Below, piece by piece: positions 5,274 to 6,487 of a stretch of DNA of 6,487 bases. The first letter of the stretch is position 1, and every line of letters begins with the position of its first letter. Below the pieces are notes generated by a model that ran no database searches, was not told the origin of the DNA, and saw only the letters and a program-made list of their open reading frames with translations. The stretch is from the NCBI GenBank assembly GCA_009787745.1, contig WQST01000129.1:415-6901 (forward strand). Reading direction: 5' to 3'. Source of the stretch: Lachnospiraceae bacterium (lineage in GTDB: Bacteria > Bacillota > Clostridia > Lachnospirales > Lachnospiraceae). Made by a program: the position numbers and the translations under genes.

Positions 5274-6487
5274 TTAATTCGCCTTCAATTCCCTGTATCT
5301 TTTAAGACTAGCAATTGCCAGTTCATGGGTTTGGAATTTGGCGATGTTTAAGTTTTTTTCGAAACATTTAATCGCATTTTCCTTACGTCCGACGGCGCAT
5401 TCCAATTCGCCCATAATAATATTTAAGGTCATAAACTCTTTTGTCTCTAAGGTATCACCCTTTTTATCAAGGAAGATTGCAAAATTCTCATTGGCCTGAA
5501 TGGCGGCGTCAACCGAATGATTTTTATAATTCGGCCCCATATCTTTTAATAACCAATGAAGCCTTTGCCATGTTTTCCCTGCTCTAAGCTCAGACCCGGG
5601 GGTTTGCTTTAAGCATTCTATATTAAGATAGTAGCTTAACACAGCTTCATTATAATCATGTATATTCTCATCCTTAAACCCTGCGAAACCTTCCTCGTTA
5701 ATGAATTGATTTCCCGTAACTTTAAGGTTTTTGGCCGCTTTACTTTCCCGCAAAAATTCCTGATACGAATCGCAGAAATTACAATTCGGACAAACCAGAT
5801 TGTGATAAAGCAAGATATTCATATTACTGTAAATAACCCGGAAATCACCTGTTTTTGCCTGGGCAGTCAAACGGGCGAAGAGCGGGATTTTACCCTTAAA
5901 ACCGTTACCGCAATATGGACAAACGCAGTTGAAATTCGCGAGTAAACTGGTATTGTCGCGCTTATCCGTTTCATCACTTTTCTTATATCCTTGCGGTAAA
6001 AGCCTGATGGCACTAAAGCTGGTTTTCATTTCGATTTCTTCATCCATACCGGGAGGATTGAAGAACTTATTAAGCTCTCTGATAAGGCCTGCCAAATAAA
6101 TCATCGAATCATAATATGTTTCGGGAGCTAAATTATCGGGATCCTTTAAGTCGGCGGGAATCTCCGCAACTGTTTTGCCGCTTTCGGCGGCGATTTCTTT
6201 AGCCGCCGCCGCAGTTGATTCGGCGCGGCTGCTTAAAGTTTTGAGGATTTTGGTGGCGATATCGGGATTGTTATCAAGAAGCGCACGGAAATGCTCCTTA
6301 TCGATTGCCACCGCCATTCCCTGCTCCTCGGAAATAACTGTTGCACTCCTTGGTGAGCCGTCGATTACCGCCATTTCTCCCATAAAAGCACCCGCAGGAA
6401 TTTCCGCGACCTTCGTCGGGAAATCGGTAAAAGAATTGACATAAACGCCGAAATTACCCTTAACGGCAATATACATACAATCACCGG
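5274..6487 (-). CDS. Cyclic-nucleotide-binding domain / DUF2225 / TPR protein, N-terminus cut by window edge
   Basis: The open frame continues to the right edge: codons for Gly-Asp-Cys precede the first visible ATG (6476-6474), and GDCMYIAVKG is the usual interior of a cNMP-binding domain, so that ATG is not the start. About 35-45 residues are probably missing. Numbering from that Met: 1-85 is the rest of the cNMP domain, with phosphate-binding cassette GAFMGEMAVIDGSPRSATV (29-47) keeping G33, E34 (ribose contact) and R43, S44, A45 (phosphate contact). 86-180 is a helical linker. 181-250 is a DUF2225-type region with a probable zinc site, CPYCG (186-190) and CPNC (229-232), plus C184 and C235. 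270-395 is helical and TPR-like (GELECAVGRKENAIKCFEKN, 356-375). Stop is TAA. There is no HTH and no enzymatic domain, so it is not a Crp-type transcription factor. A cytosolic effector that binds cAMP, cGMP or a relative and acts through protein contacts is inferred. Confidence 0.92.
   Translation of the reverse strand, partial: GDCMYIAVKGNFGVYVNSFTDFPTKVAEIPAGAFMGEMAVIDGSPRSATVISEEQGMAVAIDKEHFRALLDNNPDIATKILKTLSSRAESTAAAAKEIAAESGKTVAEIPADLKDPDNLAPETYYDSMIYLAGLIRELNKFFNPPGMDEEIEMKTSFSAIRLLPQGYKKSDETDKRDNTSLLANFNCVCPYCGNGFKGKIPLFARLTAQAKTGDFRVIYSNMNILLYHNLVCPNCNFCDSYQEFLRESKAAKNLKVTGNQFINEEGFAGFKDENIHDYNEAVLSYYLNIECLKQTPGSELRAGKTWQRLHWLLKDMGPNYKNHSVDAAIQANENFAIFLDKKGDTLETKEFMTLNIIMGELECAVGRKENAIKCFEKNLNIAKFQTHELAIASLKRYRELKAN

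Noticed and set aside
6474..6476. ATG as the start of the cNMP-DUF2225 protein
   Set aside because: The frame is open upstream to the window edge with Gly-Asp-Cys, which belongs to the conserved cNMP-fold interior; starting here would remove the first strands of the domain.

Overview
The window is one strand of bacterial genes: four coding regions, all on the minus strand and closely spaced (45, 31 and 50 bases between them), which together fill almost all of the sequence. In transcription order (right to left) they are: (1) the 3' part of a cyclic-nucleotide-binding/DUF2225/TPR protein, cut by the right edge; (2) a metallo-beta-lactamase-fold hydrolase of the PhnP/RNase Z-like phosphodiesterase type; (3) an 829-residue membrane protein that joins two predicted extracytoplasmic sensor-like domains to an MFS-like transporter half; (4) the first 620 residues of a long repetitive, probably surface-exposed protein of Ig-like and MBG-type modules, cut by the left edge. 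No rRNA, tRNA, CRISPR, integrase or transposase was seen, and there is no gene-free stretch longer than 50 bases.

Organism: composition is moderate (mid-40s percent GC by eye), Shine-Dalgarno sites are strong and purine-rich (AAAGGAG, AAAAAGGA, AAGGGG), and the gene types (DUF2225 with a cNMP domain, MBG/Ig-like repeat protein) suit an anaerobic Firmicutes (Clostridia-like) or a spirochaete-like bacterium. This is an inference from gene style only; no marker gene is present to settle it.

Region by region: 1-1862 is the repeat protein. It has an N-terminal part with one weakly hydrophobic segment, a very acidic stretch, a Pro-Ala/Thr linker, and then a 233-residue (699-base) super-repeat, one complete copy followed by about half of a second. 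1863-1912 is a short intergenic stretch almost filled by an imperfect hairpin that overlaps the ribosome-binding site of the repeat protein. 1913-4402 is the sensor/MFS membrane protein. 4434-5228 is the MBL hydrolase with a full set of metal ligands. 5274-6487 is the cNMP-DUF2225-TPR protein.

How they may work together (inference): a protein that can bind a cyclic nucleotide sits directly upstream of a hydrolase whose nearest recognisable relatives cleave phosphodiesters, including cyclic ones, and both precede a membrane protein with two outward-facing sensor-like domains. This could be a small signalling module, perhaps linked to a change at the cell surface. No nucleotide cyclase is visible in the window, so ligand and direction of signalling are unknown. 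The repeat protein may be a co-transcribed surface product or an independent neighbour.
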